A DNA stretch of 64,000 bases from an uncultured Oleispira sp. (GCA_913061415.1 CAJXUD010000016.1:1-64000), one strand, 5' to 3'; shown: positions 1-8,268, numbered from the stretch's first letter. Numbers and translations: made by a program. The notes: generated by a model not told the origin, from the letters alone.

Positions 1-152
1 ACACCTTATTCAACATAATACCCAGACTGGAAGCCGCCGCCGTATGAACAAGCGCCGTGTGGCCTTCCATACGCATCGTCTCAACCATACCCAACGCCGT
101 CAGCGGATTAACAAACGACGAAGCCGCTGCATGAGGTGTCGTACCGTCGTGA
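1..152 (-). pseudogene. Fragment of a zinc-type alcohol dehydrogenase (MDR family), second copy
   Basis: Read on the minus strand this stretch encodes an internal piece of a medium-chain dehydrogenase/reductase, including HDGTTPHAAASSFVNPLTAL and TALVHTAAASSLG (start of the cofactor domain). It matches 2441-2579 almost base for base but keeps 13 bases deleted there, so it is the less damaged version. Homology stops abruptly at about 152, so the N-terminal half is missing; the C-terminal part would lie left of the window and cannot be judged. It may be a truncated tandem copy or the far end of a duplication made when the DNA at 153-1860 arrived. Confidence 0.7.
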
Positions 153-313
153 CTAAAACATCCCTATATTTTGAAATATAAATATAAGGAAAATATGCTA
201 ACCTATGCGTATTTAAAATACCTAACACATGAAAAAGTACCAGTTTAGCAAGGAGGTATCACCGTAGGATACTGTGATCATAGCTAAGCATTAACTAACT
301 AAAAGGATTTCGT

Positions 314-1141
314 ATGAGCTCAATTGAAACATTAAATAAGAAAGCTAAAATTTGTTTAGCAAAAAAATCTGACATACCCATGTCACCATTATTCAACATG
401 GCTAATGCAGCAAAAAGAAATACAACTGCCGACCTTAAATACTTGCAAGATGCTCTTGATTTTCTTACTTGCAAGGCAAAAGCAAAAATGAAATTCACTA
501 ACGATGAGAAAGAATTTCTTAAAGAGATATATGAAGCATTTTGGTGGGGAGGTAGATACAAAGGACTTAATGAAGCAGCCCAACTAGCAAATCATTACGT
601 TAATGGTGAAGGCAATAGTATCGCTAATCCATATAAAATTGATGCCACAATATATAAAACCTCAAAAGTAGTCATAGCTACAATGAAAGCCATGAAGATA
701 TACCTCTCCGATGCTGATTTCGGAAAGACCAAGTTTCTTAGAATCAGGTGTGACAACGTCGATTTTCGCTCAAAAGCATATTCAAAACCTTTATTAAAAA
801 TGAACTACCAAACTGAAGGGAAAATGAAATCCAACGGGGTACTAGAAGCTGCTCAAAATAACCAGAGATTACATAAAGCAGATGGTCACTTTTATTTGGA
901 GGCAATATCTCGATTAACATCTAATAATACAGTACAAACTAATTGGAGAGTTGACAGTTTGTATGATTTCGAACCATTTGAAAAACATGACTATTACACC
1001 GAGATTCCTTTAGGAAAATCCAAGCTAATATTATCTGATGGTTTATCTGAATATATGACAAGAATTGGCGTTGCCAATTCTTTCTGGTATAGAGCTGAGT
1101 GGTCTGAAACTTGGAATATAATAACGCAGGACGCCTCATGA
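314..1141 (+). CDS. Hypothetical protein, first gene of a three-gene cluster
   Basis: A 275-residue protein without signal peptide or membrane segment; I recognise no family. The N-terminal third is Lys/Ala-rich and probably helical. The C-terminal half (about 195-275) is aromatic-rich and beta-like, with NWRVDSLYDFEPFE, LILSDGLSEYMTRIG and a final AEWSETWNI. The start is supported by AAAAGGA about 8 bases upstream. Its stop overlaps the start of a lipoprotein gene (ATGA), so the two are translationally coupled. A cytoplasmic protein followed directly by a lipoprotein is the layout of many effector/immunity pairs, but that is only layout-based inference. Base composition is A+T-rich compared with the 40-60 kb core, consistent with recent acquisition. 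Confidence 0.75.
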   Translation: MSSIETLNKKAKICLAKKSDIPMSPLFNMANAAKRNTTADLKYLQDALDFLTCKAKAKMKFTNDEKEFLKEIYEAFWWGGRYKGLNEAAQLANHYVNGEGNSIANPYKIDATIYKTSKVVIATMKAMKIYLSDADFGKTKFLRIRCDNVDFRSKAYSKPLLKMNYQTEGKMKSNGVLEAAQNNQRLHKADGHFYLEAISRLTSNNTVQTNWRVDSLYDFEPFEKHDYYTEIPLGKSKLILSDGLSEYMTRIGVANSFWYRAEWSETWNIITQDAS

Positions 1142-1518
1142 AAATATTATTTCTTATTTTATGTTTACCACTACTCTTCGCTTGCTCTGAGACTAGCGAA
1201 GAAGAAACGTGCTCCTTCACAGTAGATTCTGTCAGCATAATAGATTCGATTAATACAAAAGATAACACCTATTACTTAGTTTATAGAGTAGCAGGCTGGA
1301 GTGATAAAACTGAAATACTGGAACTCTATGATAAAAAGCCAGTTTTTGACAACTGCTCAAAGAGCAACATAGAAGCTATATTTGGCGACTCTCTTGAATT
1401 ATCAAAAACAATTTCTCATGTTTACTTGAATATAGAAGAGAATAGTTTTGAAGTTGATTACGAAGAAGGTATATCAAGCGAAGATCATAACCGTTCATTA
1501 AAGTTGGAAATTAGGTAA
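1138..1518 (+). CDS. Small predicted lipoprotein
   Basis: A 126-residue protein. The start at 1138 is preferred over an in-frame upstream ATG (1111) because it gives a clean lipoprotein signal, MKILFLILCLPLLFAC, with a lipobox-like LFAC at residues 13-16 and an acidic, serine-rich stretch after the cysteine. It overlaps the preceding stop as ATGA. The mature part is acidic (DYEEGISSEDH near the end), has two further cysteines and matches no family I know. With the gene before it and the membrane protein after it, it forms a probable three-gene transcript. An immunity or envelope-anchoring role would fit the context but is not shown. Confidence 0.7.
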   Translation: MKILFLILCLPLLFACSETSEEETCSFTVDSVSIIDSINTKDNTYYLVYRVAGWSDKTEILELYDKKPVFDNCSKSNIEAIFGDSLELSKTISHVYLNIEENSFEVDYEEGISSEDHNRSLKLEIR

Positions 1519-1552
1519 GCAAACCAACACAATAGATAAAGGATCATCAGAT

Positions 1553-1819
1553 ATGAAATTAAAAACAATTAAATTAATTACTATCATCCTTTATCTATTC
1601 ACTACCTCGTCAGTACTTGCCAATAGCCCTGATGCCGCCGTGAAAGGATTTGCAATCAGCATTCTATTAACTCTGATCTTATTGTTTCTGGTTCTTCGTT
1701 TGATTATTCATCAGCGGTACTCAAAAACTAAAACATGTATCTTGGGTACTTTTAGCTTAATAGTAGGGGGTTATCTAGCTGCAATGCTTACCATGTTATT
1801 GTATGCAGTATTTGAATGA
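1553..1819 (+). CDS. Small predicted inner-membrane protein
   Basis: An 88-residue protein with an N-terminal signal-like segment (about 5-24, ending SSVLANS), a second hydrophobic helix (about 33-53, SILLTLILLFLVLRL) and a third (about 64-86). AAAGGATCATCAG lies in front of the ATG. It starts 34 bases after the lipoprotein stop and is probably the last gene of the 314-1819 cluster. No motif points to a reaction. The next gene is a broken one on the opposite strand, so the insert seems to end here. Confidence 0.6.
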   Translation: MKLKTIKLITIILYLFTTSSVLANSPDAAVKGFAISILLTLILLFLVLRLIIHQRYSKTKTCILGTFSLIVGGYLAAMLTMLLYAVFE

Positions 1820-1869
1820 CTGGTGATATTCCCCTATATAAAATCAGTCTCAAACTTAATCTAAAAAAC

Positions 1870-3007
1870 CTAACCCTTATTAGGATTCAAAATATACTTC
1901 CCACCTGTCGTCTTAGCATTATATTTCTCAATCACCGCAGGCGTCATAGCCTCTTCAAACGTCAGCTCTTGGGTCGACTCAATCGCAAACGTCGTATTAA
2001 TCTCATCAGCCACACGTTTATACAACTCACCCACTCTTGCAGGCTTTAACTTACCCAGAAAACGCATCAACAACCAACCACCCACACTCCACGTCATACC
2101 AAAGGCACGATTAAGCAGCGTCGGTGAAAAATCTAACCCACCATAACCCTTCCCCTAATAAAATGGGCCTGCTTGTTATCCACAGAGCCATACGTATTGA
2201 AACCCGTCGCGTCTTTACTGCCGACCGCTTCCATCGTCGCTAGAATATCACCCGCCAACTCACCACCGCCGATCGCATCAAACGCCAGCGTTGCGCCCGT
2301 GGCATCAATCGCCTTGTACAAATCTTTCTTAAAACTCTCACTCGAAGAATTAACAACAAACTTCGCACCCAACTTCGTTAACAAATCGACCTGCTCTTGC
2401 TTACGCACAATATTCACCAACGGCACGCCTTCCTTAATGCACACCTTATTCAACATAATACCCAGACTGGAAGCCGCCGCCGTATGAACAAGCGCAGTGT
2501 GGCCTTCCATACGCATCGTCTCAACGTCAGCGGATTAACAAACGACGAAGCAGCTTCATGAGGTGTCGTACCGTCGTGATGCACAATGCAAGCTTGCACA
2601 CGCACGCAGCAATACTGGGTGTAACTCGCCCCTGTTCCCCATGCCTTTTAAAAGAGTGCCACCGTCTTACCCATTAACGCCTGAGCTTGCTCGCTATCAC
2701 CCGCAGCGACAACCACCCCCGCACCTTCGTTACCAATGGGTAATGTCTGATCTAAGCGAAGCTTAATACGAGACAACATGCCTGGATAAAGTGGCGCGGT
2801 TAATACCGACTTATCATCACTCAATAACGCCTTAGACAAATTTGCAGGACCAAACATAGGCCACATGTCTGACGGGTTAATCGGCGATGCTTCCATTTTC
2901 ACCACAACCTCGTGGGCTTTAGGCTCTGGAACATCGACCTCAACTAAACTGAGTGTTAGCTCATCGTCAGATGAGATGTGGGTAAACAACTGCTTTGATG
3001 TGTTCAT
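1870..3007 (-). pseudogene. Broken zinc-type alcohol dehydrogenase / quinone oxidoreductase (MDR family)
   Basis: Three consecutive minus-strand reading frames together make one MDR protein of about 375 residues. The first (3007-2648) is the GroES-like substrate domain, with VVVKMEASPINPSDMWPMFG and GNEGAGVVVAAG. The second (2516-2133) is the Rossmann domain, with HTALVHTAAASSLG and DAIGGGELAG. The third (2097-1870) is the C-terminus ending KYILNPNKG. At least three lesions separate them: one near 2650 after KTVALF, a 13-base deletion near 2526 revealed by the copy at 1-152, and one near 2155. The start is backed by AAGGA about 10 bases upstream. Such enzymes reduce quinones, enones or alcohols with NAD(P)H; this copy cannot make an intact one. 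Confidence 0.9.
2441..2579. repeat. Direct repeat of window start (1-152)
   Basis: This 139-base stretch repeats 1-152 in the same orientation with a few substitutions and one 13-base deletion after CGTCTCAAC. The period is 2440 bases. It brackets the three-gene cluster at 314-1819. The left boundary lies outside the window, so the true repeat length is unknown. Confidence 0.9.
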
Positions 3008-3283
3008 GTTTGCTGTGTTCCTTTTTTAATGGCCTGTCAGGTTGCGCTTCGAGTACTAGAGTGTCGTATGGCTGCGCGAGAATTTTTTTTAATAATAGGC
3101 TAAAAAATTAGCATAAGAATGGAGGCGTTGCGAGTTAATAGAGGGGCTGTGGGATTGGTACTAAGAATCTTTATGAGCGACACTCAATTTGAAATATGAG
3201 GGCATGTACTACCTACCTTTTGATTAAGATAGGCGTCTACTTTATTGGGTGAGCTCTCGAGCTGTCCAATTAGTAATAACTTT

Positions 3284-3991
3284 TTAAGCCTCTGCTAGCA
3301 CTTCAATAATTTCATTTATTAACTCTGACTCAGGCTTGCCTTGAGGGTGCTTTGCAATCACAACTTTCGATGCTAGACCATTCAGATTAAGTACCCCACT
3401 TGCATCTACCCACTTTGTACCAGGAACAGCCTTTAATGTTATATTTTCTGATAAAAATCTGTCAAACCAATTAATACCAGTTAAGAATACAATACACTTT
3501 GGTTGAAACTCTTCAATTTCAGCCTTCAATAGATTATTACAAGCATCAAATTGATATCCAGATAAGCTATCGCTCGGATTTCCACCACCACTAGGGGCAA
3601 TTTTATATAAATTTGACCATACTAATTTAGTTGCCCAGTGATCATCAGAGTCTAGTTGATTAATATTTAGGGAGAGCTCTCTAATTACTCTCCAAAACGC
3701 TGATTTTTTCGTATTATAGCCGTCAGAACTACCCCATGAAGATTCAACCCATTCTAGTGGAAAATTAGACGAAGAAGAATTAGGAAAAAGTTTTTCTAAT
3801 AATAATTCCGTTTTTATATTATCTAATTGAAACTCTCCATCCCAATCGTTTACAGCTCTACCCACGACCATAAGGTTATTATTATATAAAACACCTTTTT
3901 GGGCTGAAAAACAGCATAGAGCTTGAGTCCTGTTTCTATAGTTTGATTGCTCTAAGCTGTTCAATAAATTTCTATATTTAATTTTTTGCAT
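3284..3991 (-). CDS. Hypothetical protein with weak uracil-DNA-glycosylase-like motifs
   Basis: A 235-residue soluble protein. The order of short motifs recalls the uracil-DNA-glycosylase fold: an early strand with LMVVGRAVNDWDG (about 40-52), then VWSNLYKIAPSGGGNPSD (about 123-140), then PKCIVFLTGINWF (about 164-176), and a late AKHPQGKPES in the place where that superfamily has its HP[ST] loop. None of these is a diagnostic active site, so a DNA-repair or base-recognition role is only a suggestion. TAGGAG stands 5 bases before the ATG, inside a 12-base palindrome (CCTAACGTTAGG). It is transcribed in the same direction as the HEPN, ATPase and HNH genes but is separated from them by a transposon remnant. 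Confidence 0.65.
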   Translation of the reverse strand: MQKIKYRNLLNSLEQSNYRNRTQALCCFSAQKGVLYNNNLMVVGRAVNDWDGEFQLDNIKTELLLEKLFPNSSSSNFPLEWVESSWGSSDGYNTKKSAFWRVIRELSLNINQLDSDDHWATKLVWSNLYKIAPSGGGNPSDSLSGYQFDACNNLLKAEIEEFQPKCIVFLTGINWFDRFLSENITLKAVPGTKWVDASGVLNLNGLASKVVIAKHPQGKPESELINEIIEVLAEA

Positions 3992-4083
3992 AATTACTCC
4001 TAACGTTAGGAAGAGGCTACAGAAGAACTACATGGGCATCCATTTTAAGGATTTTCCATTCCAAATAATCAAGGGGTCATAAT

Positions 4084-4239
4084 CAAGGGGGCAGAGTACT
4101 TGATTGAAATAATCTTGGAATAAGCTAAATGATTTCTTAGAAAACTAAAAACACACCTAAAAATCAACAAAATCATTGGGTAATCACTGCAGTCGGCACA
4201 ATCAGAAAAAGTATCTAGAAACAAGTACTCTGCCCCTTG
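4084..4239. repeat. Inverted repeat of a transposon remnant
   Basis: CAAGGGGGCAGAGTACTTG at 4084-4102 faces CAAGTACTCTGCCCCTTG at 4222-4239, an 18-19 base inverted repeat with one C/G missing. The enclosed 120 bases are A+T-rich and non-coding. The sequence type (GGGGCAGAGTACTTGAT) resembles the end motifs commonly seen beside Y1/REP-associated transposase genes, and a fragment of such a gene follows at 4279-4450. I read it as a decayed element or a MITE derived from one. The rest of the gap 3992-4547 holds nothing else I can support. Confidence 0.6.
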
Positions 4240-4278
4240 ATCGTATTAGTTCTCACATGTAAATTTACATGACAGTTG

Positions 4279-4450
4279 TTACTCATTAAGAAACTCTAAC
4301 ATCCTGTCTTCGAGCCAAGCACGACGGTGCTCGTAGTTATACAAACCAACGGGAATCCCACACAAAAATGTCCTACGCACGCTGCGAGCGTGCACAGTGA
4401 CAGCAAGGCGTACTTTCTACGGCAATTAAGGATTTACGAGGCTTAGGCAT
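4279..4450 (-). pseudogene. Remnant of a Y1 (IS200/REP-associated) transposase, N-terminal part
   Basis: Minus-strand translation from the ATG at 4450 gives MPKPRKSLIAVESTPCCHC, then after a one-base frame change RSVRRTFLCG and YEHRRAWLEDRMLEFLNE followed by a stop at 4279. This matches the typical start of PF01797-type transposases, where a Y-H-C motif is followed by a VRRAFLCG-type motif, then EHRR-WIE-RL. The HUH catalytic region and the rest of the protein are absent, so the element is dead. A 7-base perfect hairpin (GCACGCT/AGCGTGC, 4377-4393) falls inside it. Its inverted repeat lies just downstream at 4222-4239. Confidence 0.7.
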
Positions 4451-4547
4451 AACGACTACCAAGATAAATTAAAGATTTAATTTAATGCTAGGTCACTATT
4501 TCCACTCCGCTAAATGAGTATCCTATTAGTCAATTAATAGTTAAAGG

Positions 4548-5378
4548 CTATATATTGAATTCTCTCTTGACTTCATTTCTGCACTTAACCCAAGAATATT
4601 TTTCTATAGTCAAATTATTATTAAAATCGATATTTGAATGGAAAAGAAGCCATATCTGCTTAAACGCTTCCCCCTCCTTACTTGCATCCCAAGATGGATT
4701 TAGTCTCCAAGATTTAGCCCAACGCTCACACATAACTCCAAATAATTTTGCGTTTGTGGAGATAATCATAGCTTGGCAAACAGCCAATATTTCTTGTAAT
4801 TTTGAGAAATTAATTTCAATTCTCGTTAATTGTTCTGACGAAGCTAGCTGTAGCTTGATACCATTTTTTCCGGCCAAAATTCTATTTGAATGCACTATGC
4901 CATGGCGAAACTCACATACTTTATCAAACTCTTTAAATATTGCATCTAAACCTAATGATTTTAGTTTTATTCCAAGATACTTTTCACTTGTTTTGTAAAT
5001 ATTTTCTGATCCGGCTAAAGACGTATGTTCAAATGCTCCTCGTGCAATTTCTGAATTAGGATGCCAAATAACTGACCCCATATTAACGGTCTGAAGTGCG
5101 GCGACTTTTTGAGCATCACTGCAAACTCCTAATATTGCACTAAAAATCTGACGAAAATAATTTTCACAACACGATACTACTCCAACAGAGCTTAATGCTC
5201 CTAGGGTACTTGAAGTATTAATATTTTGAGGCGTTGCAAAAGAAATAATATCTCTTGTTTCTTTATAAAACTGATCAATTGGCGACTCTTCAGGTATAGA
5301 AATGCGAGAAACATAATTATTTAAATTTGTTATCCTTTCGACACCTGAAGGCTGGTTTATACTATTTCTCCAAGACAT
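4548..5378 (-). CDS. Predicted HEPN-domain protein (candidate toxic RNase), partner of the ATPase
   Basis: A 276-residue, largely helical soluble protein. The key observation is FDKVCEFRHGIVHSNR at about 151-166. R158 and H163 form the Rx4H motif of HEPN ribonucleases, in the usual setting of a helix ending in a basic/His turn and followed by IVH. The rest (helices rich in Trp near the C-terminus, e.g. ERWAKSWRLNPSWD) is unfamiliar. The ATG overlaps the ATPase stop by one base (TAATG), so both are made from one message in a coupled way. HEPN proteins paired with ATPases are a known arrangement in abortive-infection and toxin systems; here the HEPN assignment rests on one motif and the context, without any family match. 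Confidence 0.65.
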   Translation of the reverse strand: MSWRNSINQPSGVERITNLNNYVSRISIPEESPIDQFYKETRDIISFATPQNINTSSTLGALSSVGVVSCCENYFRQIFSAILGVCSDAQKVAALQTVNMGSVIWHPNSEIARGAFEHTSLAGSENIYKTSEKYLGIKLKSLGLDAIFKEFDKVCEFRHGIVHSNRILAGKNGIKLQLASSEQLTRIEINFSKLQEILAVCQAMIISTNAKLFGVMCERWAKSWRLNPSWDASKEGEAFKQIWLLFHSNIDFNNNLTIEKYSWVKCRNEVKREFNI

Positions 5379-7075
5379 TACGCAATAAACTCCTCTGCAT
5401 AATTGCGAATTTTCTTAGCCCAGCCAGGGCCAATCATTCGTACACTACGTAATTGTTTATTATCATGATCCATTAGAATATCTTTAATGGTCCTAATTTT
5501 TGAAGATTCTTTGATTGATTGTGCTCTCCCCTCTGTTATCAGAAGTTTCGAAATATCTTGATTGACAATATCTTCAAAGATAGATGCATCTTTAAGTTTT
5601 GAGCCACAGCTCATACAAAACCTAGCCTCATCTGATAACCGTGGAGTTTTACAAACTTCGCAAGCTGGTAAAGCTAAAATAAATGAATGCTCAATGGCTT
5701 CAAGTAAAGACTCTTCGCCATGTCTAGGGTAATGATGATTAGGTCTATTAGTAAATGCTCCGCAGTAGTTTTCAACATTAATACCTCGACTACTAAAGAA
5801 GACATTTCTATCAATAATTGCAGCATAATGAAGTTCAAATAATTCGTACACTCCTTTATTTCCTCGACTGCTAATCCCTGATGGCGAAATTATGCCGGCA
5901 TACTGGAAAAATCCGATAACCTTACTTAACTCAGGACTAATTGGTCGCTTAATAGCAACAATAGAACTTTGCCTATTAACTTCTCCACCTTTATTAAATT
6001 CTTTCAACACTTTTAAGCAGTTTTCAAAAAATAATGCACCTGTATCGATAAAATTTCCATACATTGGTAATTTTATTCTTAAAGAATCATAAATTTGATA
6101 GCTTTTTTCAAATGAATTTTTGATTGCAGACAGAGTTTTCTTATTATCTAATTTTATTATTGGTGCTTCATCACTATTTTCTTCGGAATTGACTTTGCAC
6201 AGTTCAGAGATCATATTTAACAATGATCTTGGAATTCCATAAGCAGCAAAGCACATCAAGTTTAGTAAATACTCATCTTTTGCAAGTTGCAGGTAAACAT
6301 CTTCACTAAATCTGCTTTTCAATAGTTGGTGCATAAAATCTAAGTAGCCTACGTCACTTGGCTTTACCCAAACGTCAATTTCTTCAGCGTCATGACCAAC
6401 ATGAAATGAAGATGAATAACTAGTGACCCCAGGATATATTGCTGCCTTGGGTGAAATAGATTTAGATTTCACTTCTCTAAAAAACTCAAAAAAATCATGC
6501 TGCTGCTCTGGCGAAAATGCATGACCAGCGTCATCTAATAGTAATGCGCATCTAGTTTTTCCTGTCATAGATATAACATTGTTTATACAACTATCTACAA
6601 TGGAAATACTTACATAATCTTCATTTTCATCAATTAAGTCAACTCTCCCCATTTCAAGCAGCTCGACAGTTTTCTGTATGTGAGCTTTACTCATTGAGGA
6701 GGTAGATGTTTGCTGTTCACCTGAAGAAGCCTCATGGCTTTCATTTAAACCAAGCAGAACTTTTAGTAATAACCACTGATTGAACCAATAAGCAGCATTA
6801 GGATTATTTCTATATAAAGGTTCTAGCTTCAACGAAGATTTAAAGTTTACATATACAGGTAAAGTATTCCCGCGCTTATTTGTTATGAGATTATTGTATG
6901 CTTTAAGCATAAGAGTTGTCTTGCCACACCCTCGAGGGCCAGTAATGAGCTTAGCCCCGCCTTGAGTGAGCTTTTTGACAATATCTACTTCATTTTGATG
7001 GCTGATTGTCCATTTCTTAAATGACTTTTTGGGGATGTACTCAGCTTGTTCAGTAAATACGTCTAAGTCTATCAT
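5378..7075 (-). CDS. AAA/ORC-like P-loop ATPase with C-terminal zinc ribbon and helix-hairpin-helix
   Basis: I chose the ATG at 7075 because AAGAGG lies 9 bases upstream; a TTG at 7084 would be too close to it. The 565-residue product has a Walker A (GPRGCGKTT, 46-54), a Walker B (CALLLDDAG, 176-184) and an ORC/Cdc6-like sensor-2 segment (GIPRSLLNM, 280-288). A winged-helix-like middle follows (about 310-425). Near the C-terminus is a CxxC-x11-CxxC zinc ribbon (C472, C475, C487, C490), then a helix-hairpin-helix-like SVRMIGPGWAKKI (about 544-556). This suggests an NTP-driven sensor that contacts nucleic acid and controls the HEPN protein encoded directly behind it. The A+T-rich composition and the island setting favour a mobile defence role. 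I know no named system with exactly this layout. Confidence 0.8.
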   Translation of the reverse strand: MIDLDVFTEQAEYIPKKSFKKWTISHQNEVDIVKKLTQGGAKLITGPRGCGKTTLMLKAYNNLITNKRGNTLPVYVNFKSSLKLEPLYRNNPNAAYWFNQWLLLKVLLGLNESHEASSGEQQTSTSSMSKAHIQKTVELLEMGRVDLIDENEDYVSISIVDSCINNVISMTGKTRCALLLDDAGHAFSPEQQHDFFEFFREVKSKSISPKAAIYPGVTSYSSSFHVGHDAEEIDVWVKPSDVGYLDFMHQLLKSRFSEDVYLQLAKDEYLLNLMCFAAYGIPRSLLNMISELCKVNSEENSDEAPIIKLDNKKTLSAIKNSFEKSYQIYDSLRIKLPMYGNFIDTGALFFENCLKVLKEFNKGGEVNRQSSIVAIKRPISPELSKVIGFFQYAGIISPSGISSRGNKGVYELFELHYAAIIDRNVFFSSRGINVENYCGAFTNRPNHHYPRHGEESLLEAIEHSFILALPACEVCKTPRLSDEARFCMSCGSKLKDASIFEDIVNQDISKLLITEGRAQSIKESSKIRTIKDILMDHDNKQLRSVRMIGPGWAKKIRNYAEEFIA

Positions 7076-7165
7076 TTTCAACAACCTCTTATAATAAGTC
7101 TGTGCTGATTATCGCACTAACAATTATACTTGTCGTTAGGCAATATCTCATCGTGCTATTTACTT

Positions 7166-7345
7166 TTAAAGCTTAACGGATAAGTCAGCCGTTTCATCTC
7201 GCGCAGTAACGACTGCCTGAGCATGTGCTTGTATGGCGCTCTTCAAATTACTTCGGCAAGCACCATATCATCATACAGATGCTCTTCATCGGGCGATGGA
7301 AATATCATCATTGCTTTACTGGTGCATTCTTTAATACCCAGCGCC
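7166..7345 (-). pseudogene. Decayed C-terminal coding remnant
   Basis: Two minus-strand frames join at a one-base shift to give a protein-like tail: KAMMIFPSPDEEHLYDDM and LAEVI, then SAIQAHAQAVVTARDETADL ending VKL. Composition and codon use look coding, and G+C is higher than in the neighbouring HNH gene. I do not recognise the family. It lies between the HNH stop and the ATPase start and is probably the leftover of a host gene disrupted when the accessory genes arrived. Confidence 0.35.
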
Positions 7346-7359
7346 TCTGTTTTTTATAT

Positions 7360-8145
7360 TTAGAATTGAAATATCGCTGTAAAATAGAATGTTTTAAAAA
7401 TACAAAAATTAAAAAAAATACTTTCTCTTTCCTTTGTCACAGGATTAAGTTTGTTAGCTCCTTCATAACAGAAATACTCATTTTGAGCACCCTTAGCCTC
7501 TGACCAATCAAAATGCTGTAAATATTCATTACTTAAGTTTTTGTCCCTTTGAGCTGCGTCATCTTTTAAAAATGTATGGGATAAAACATTAACTCTTCCC
7601 TCCCAGCGCTCTCCTAACTCATGGAAAAAAATCCCTCTAGCCATGCACTCAAAGAAAATATCGAAGCGTTTTTGGTCGTAAATAAATGATGTTGTCTTAA
7701 TTTCTTCACCATTATTGCCAACAACTGATTCTTCTCTAGCATCTTTATTCAAAAGGGTCATTAATCCAAAGTCCATAATTCCTTTAGAATCAATTTCATT
7801 AAACGTTTTAGCTCCAGCCCTAGGATCACCTTCATACTTCTCGATAATGTCGAGGACTTCTTTTGCCTGTTCTTTAGTTGGTCGTCTTTCAAATGCACGT
7901 TTAACACCTCTTTCAAGTGCTCGCGCATTTGTATCTCTCAACCCTTCTATCTGATGCTGTCCATCTAGTTTAATAGAGCTAAGTAAAATGGCACGTATAT
8001 ACTCATCTTCTTTTGATTTTGCTTGATTATGAGTGTCACAAGAATCAACTGTTATAAGGGATTGCCTTTTCCCCTTGGGGAAAAAGCTCCTTGGAGGTAT
8101 GTGCTCTACACCCGAGACCTCACCACCACAAAAATAGCAACCCAT
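7360..8145 (-). CDS. HNH-type nuclease-like protein
   Basis: A 261-residue protein opening with CYFCGG (C3, C6), then VEHIPPRSFFP (E14, H15) and SCDTHNQAKSKEDEY (C36, H39, N40). This is the zinc-bound beta-beta-alpha HNH layout, with E-H in the first strand position and H-N in the helix. The remainder is charged and helical, with no membrane segment. GAGG 7 bases before the ATG supports the start. The last 16 or so residues (FFNFCIFKTFYFTAIFQF) look like read-through of A+T-rich DNA, so the natural C-terminus may be lost. It lies 285 bases upstream of the ATPase gene on the same strand, with a decayed coding remnant in the gap; whether it belongs to the same functional unit is uncertain. Cleavage of invading DNA is the obvious hypothesis. 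Confidence 0.75.
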   Translation of the reverse strand: MGCYFCGGEVSGVEHIPPRSFFPKGKRQSLITVDSCDTHNQAKSKEDEYIRAILLSSIKLDGQHQIEGLRDTNARALERGVKRAFERRPTKEQAKEVLDIIEKYEGDPRAGAKTFNEIDSKGIMDFGLMTLLNKDAREESVVGNNGEEIKTTSFIYDQKRFDIFFECMARGIFFHELGERWEGRVNVLSHTFLKDDAAQRDKNLSNEYLQHFDWSEAKGAQNEYFCYEGANKLNPVTKERESIFFNFCIFKTFYFTAIFQF

Positions 8146-8268
8146 ATGTACCTCATTGTCTAACTATAAATATAACAGTCCGTTATGCGACACCATGTTG
8201 CATAAAATCGATATGATTTGGAGTGACGATCAAAGAGAAATATTTTTGAAATCATCCGACCTTCCCTG

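Noticed and set aside
195-248. A 17-codon open frame with AAGGA ahead, upstream of the gene at 314
   Set aside because: Too short, with no attenuator structure behind it and no conserved feature.
4377-4393. GCACGCT-GCG-AGCGTGC hairpin as a separate regulatory element
   Set aside because: It lies inside the transposase remnant's coding sequence and needs no other explanation.
7085-8180. Integron-like cores (GTTAGGC, GTTAAGC, GTTAGAC) near the starts of the HNH and ATPase genes
   Set aside because: The cores do not form paired sites of the right length (57-141 bases) with matching outer and inner boxes, and no integrase is visible. A+T-rich DNA gives such 7-mers by chance.
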